Positions 39,049 through 39,651 of a stretch of 39,651 nt of DNA are shown here, in pieces; position 1 is the stretch's first letter, and every line of letters begins with the position of its first letter. Origin of the DNA: Syntrophorhabdus sp. PtaU1.Bin058 (GTDB lineage Bacteria > Desulfobacterota > Syntrophorhabdia > Syntrophorhabdales > Syntrophorhabdaceae). Under the pieces are notes generated by a model. That model was not told the DNA's origin, searched no databases, and was given only the letters and a program-made list of their open reading frames with translations. The stretch is taken from positions 1 through 39,651 of the forward strand of contig MVRS01000223.1 of NCBI GenBank assembly GCA_002067975.1. The letters are read 5' to 3'. A program made the position numbers and the translations under genes.

Positions 39049-39492
39049 TCAGTTGCCGGGTAGCCTGAGGAGTACCATATTTGACAGCGGGTCGAGGTCC
39101 CGTATTGCCTTAACCCCTTTGATCTCAACGATGACCGCCTCCATGATGAGGAACGTCTTCGCTGCCTCCCTGAGGCAGCCGGCCTTCACCGTATCCCATT
39201 TCCCGTAGGCGCCGTGGAGATGCAACCTCGGTTCATCCTTGTACCAGAATATCGTACCGATACCCAGCGTCTCATGACTTTCCACGAGTTCCCGCCAGGT
39301 CGGCGTCGGCGGCATCACATCCTGGGTCGGCCCTACGACGATCTTTGCGTCCTTTATGCCGCCGATAAGATAAAAGACGCCTGCCTTTATCTTCTCTCTT
39401 TTGGCAATATCAACGAGGCCTTCGAGTATGTCATCGTCATCGTCGAGCTGCGCCACAACGACCCTGCCCACTTCCCCGACCTGGTATTTCAC
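39049..39492 (-). CDS. PPC/DUF296-domain protein (AT-hook-type companion fold)
   Basis: The 147-residue protein is one PPC domain: EGLVDIAKREKIKAGVFYLIGGIKDAKIVVG (24-54), then EPRLHLHGAYGKWD with the paired histidines H90 and H92 that can bind metal in family members, and LREAAKTFLIMEAVIVEI near the end. Bacterial PPC proteins form trimers; some bind DNA in plants through an extra AT-hook that is absent here. The start is GTG 39492 with GGAGGG 6 nt upstream. The role is unknown; the next gene encodes a b561-like protein. Confidence 0.85.
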   Translation of the reverse strand: MKYQVGEVGRVVVAQLDDDDDILEGLVDIAKREKIKAGVFYLIGGIKDAKIVVGPTQDVMPPTPTWRELVESHETLGIGTIFWYKDEPRLHLHGAYGKWDTVKAGCLREAAKTFLIMEAVIVEIKGVKAIRDLDPLSNMVLLRLPGN

Positions 39493-39564
39493 GTCTGTCC
39501 CTCCTCATCCGGTAAATATAACCGTCCTTATTATAACCCATATTACAATTTTGCATATAGATTT

Positions 39565-39643
39565 CCACGGGCAAGCCCGTGGTGCTAAAATATACACGCT
39601 TCGCGTGCATGACAAACGCATTCACCCACGCTTGAAAGCGTGG
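39565..39643. repeat. three strong hairpins, probable REP-like element, continues off the window
   Basis: CCACGGGC-AA-GCCCGTGG (39565-39582), CACGC-TTC-GCGTG (39595-39607) and CCACGCTT-GA-AAGCGTGG (39626-39643) are three perfect hairpins with 2-3 nt loops in 79 bp. Such tight hairpins resemble REP sequences recognised by RAYT-type (IS200-like) transposases. The right end of the element, and any transposase, lie outside the window. Confidence 0.5.
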
Positions 39644-39651
39644 TCCTCTGT

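Overview
The window looks like a chromosomal segment of an anaerobic, Gram-negative bacterium. Outer-membrane TolC proteins and RND and MacAB-type pumps show a double membrane. A tungsten/molybdenum-type aldehyde:ferredoxin oxidoreductase, an ADP-forming acyl-CoA synthetase, an NrpR-type nitrogen regulator beside an archaeal-type FMN glutamate synthase, and YeeE/YedE sulfur transporters fit a syntrophic or fermentative anaerobe of the former Deltaproteobacteria (Desulfobacterota, Syntrophorhabdus-like) or a neighbouring phylum. This placement is inferred from gene content only. No rRNA, tRNA, CRISPR array or complete insertion sequence was found.

Layout. 1-147 is the 3' end of mnmE. 496-4002 is an aldehyde oxidoreductase cluster: the enzyme, an unknown protein that looks partly MoaD-like, a MoaD/ThiS protein and a ThiF/MoeB E1-like protein. 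4013-6961 holds nrpR (minus) divergent from an FMN glutamate synthase (plus), with GGCA/TGCC palindromes between them. 7239-10614 holds small genes: a 65-aa orphan, an HD-domain protein, an AmpG-like MFS transporter and a RelE-like toxin-antitoxin pair. 10806-13401 holds a MATE exporter and a membrane-anchored HDOD protein. 13593-16776 (minus) is a sulfur-related set: two half-size YeeE/YedE proteins, a CoA-disulfide-reductase-like flavoprotein and a lone cyclic-nucleotide-binding domain protein.

17243-23269 is a tight six-gene operon: STAS antagonist, HATPase anti-sigma-type kinase, TolC, a PAS domain fused to a membrane-fusion adaptor, an ABC ATPase and a MacB/FtsX-like permease. It looks like an export pump with a built-in cytoplasmic sensor and a partner-switching pair. 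A Cache-HAMP-PP2C phosphatase overlapping an NMT1-like binding protein gene at 27298-30235 could supply the phosphatase arm of such a switch, but this is only inferred. Between them lie a chagasin-like inhibitor, an MBL hydrolase and the two subunits of an ADP-forming acyl-CoA synthetase. The synthetase gene junction carries a 53-bp-period tandem duplication that creates a 20-codon coupling ORF. 31450-37015 (minus) is a complete TolC-MFP-RND pump. The window ends with a DUF4139 protein, a small b561-like membrane protein, a PPC/DUF296 protein and three strong hairpins that resemble REP/RAYT termini.

The most unusual feature is in the gaps. About thirteen intergenic regions are filled by degenerate arrays of 6-9 bp words (CGTATATC, CTTACG/CTCACG, GTTGAAC, GCTGATA, TATCGAG, ATTCACT and others). 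They recur in fixed composite orders and often face each other as inverted arms. Two further intergenic copies share conserved connector sequence, but their stems have different sequences that still pair perfectly, which suggests a structured nucleic acid under selection for pairing.
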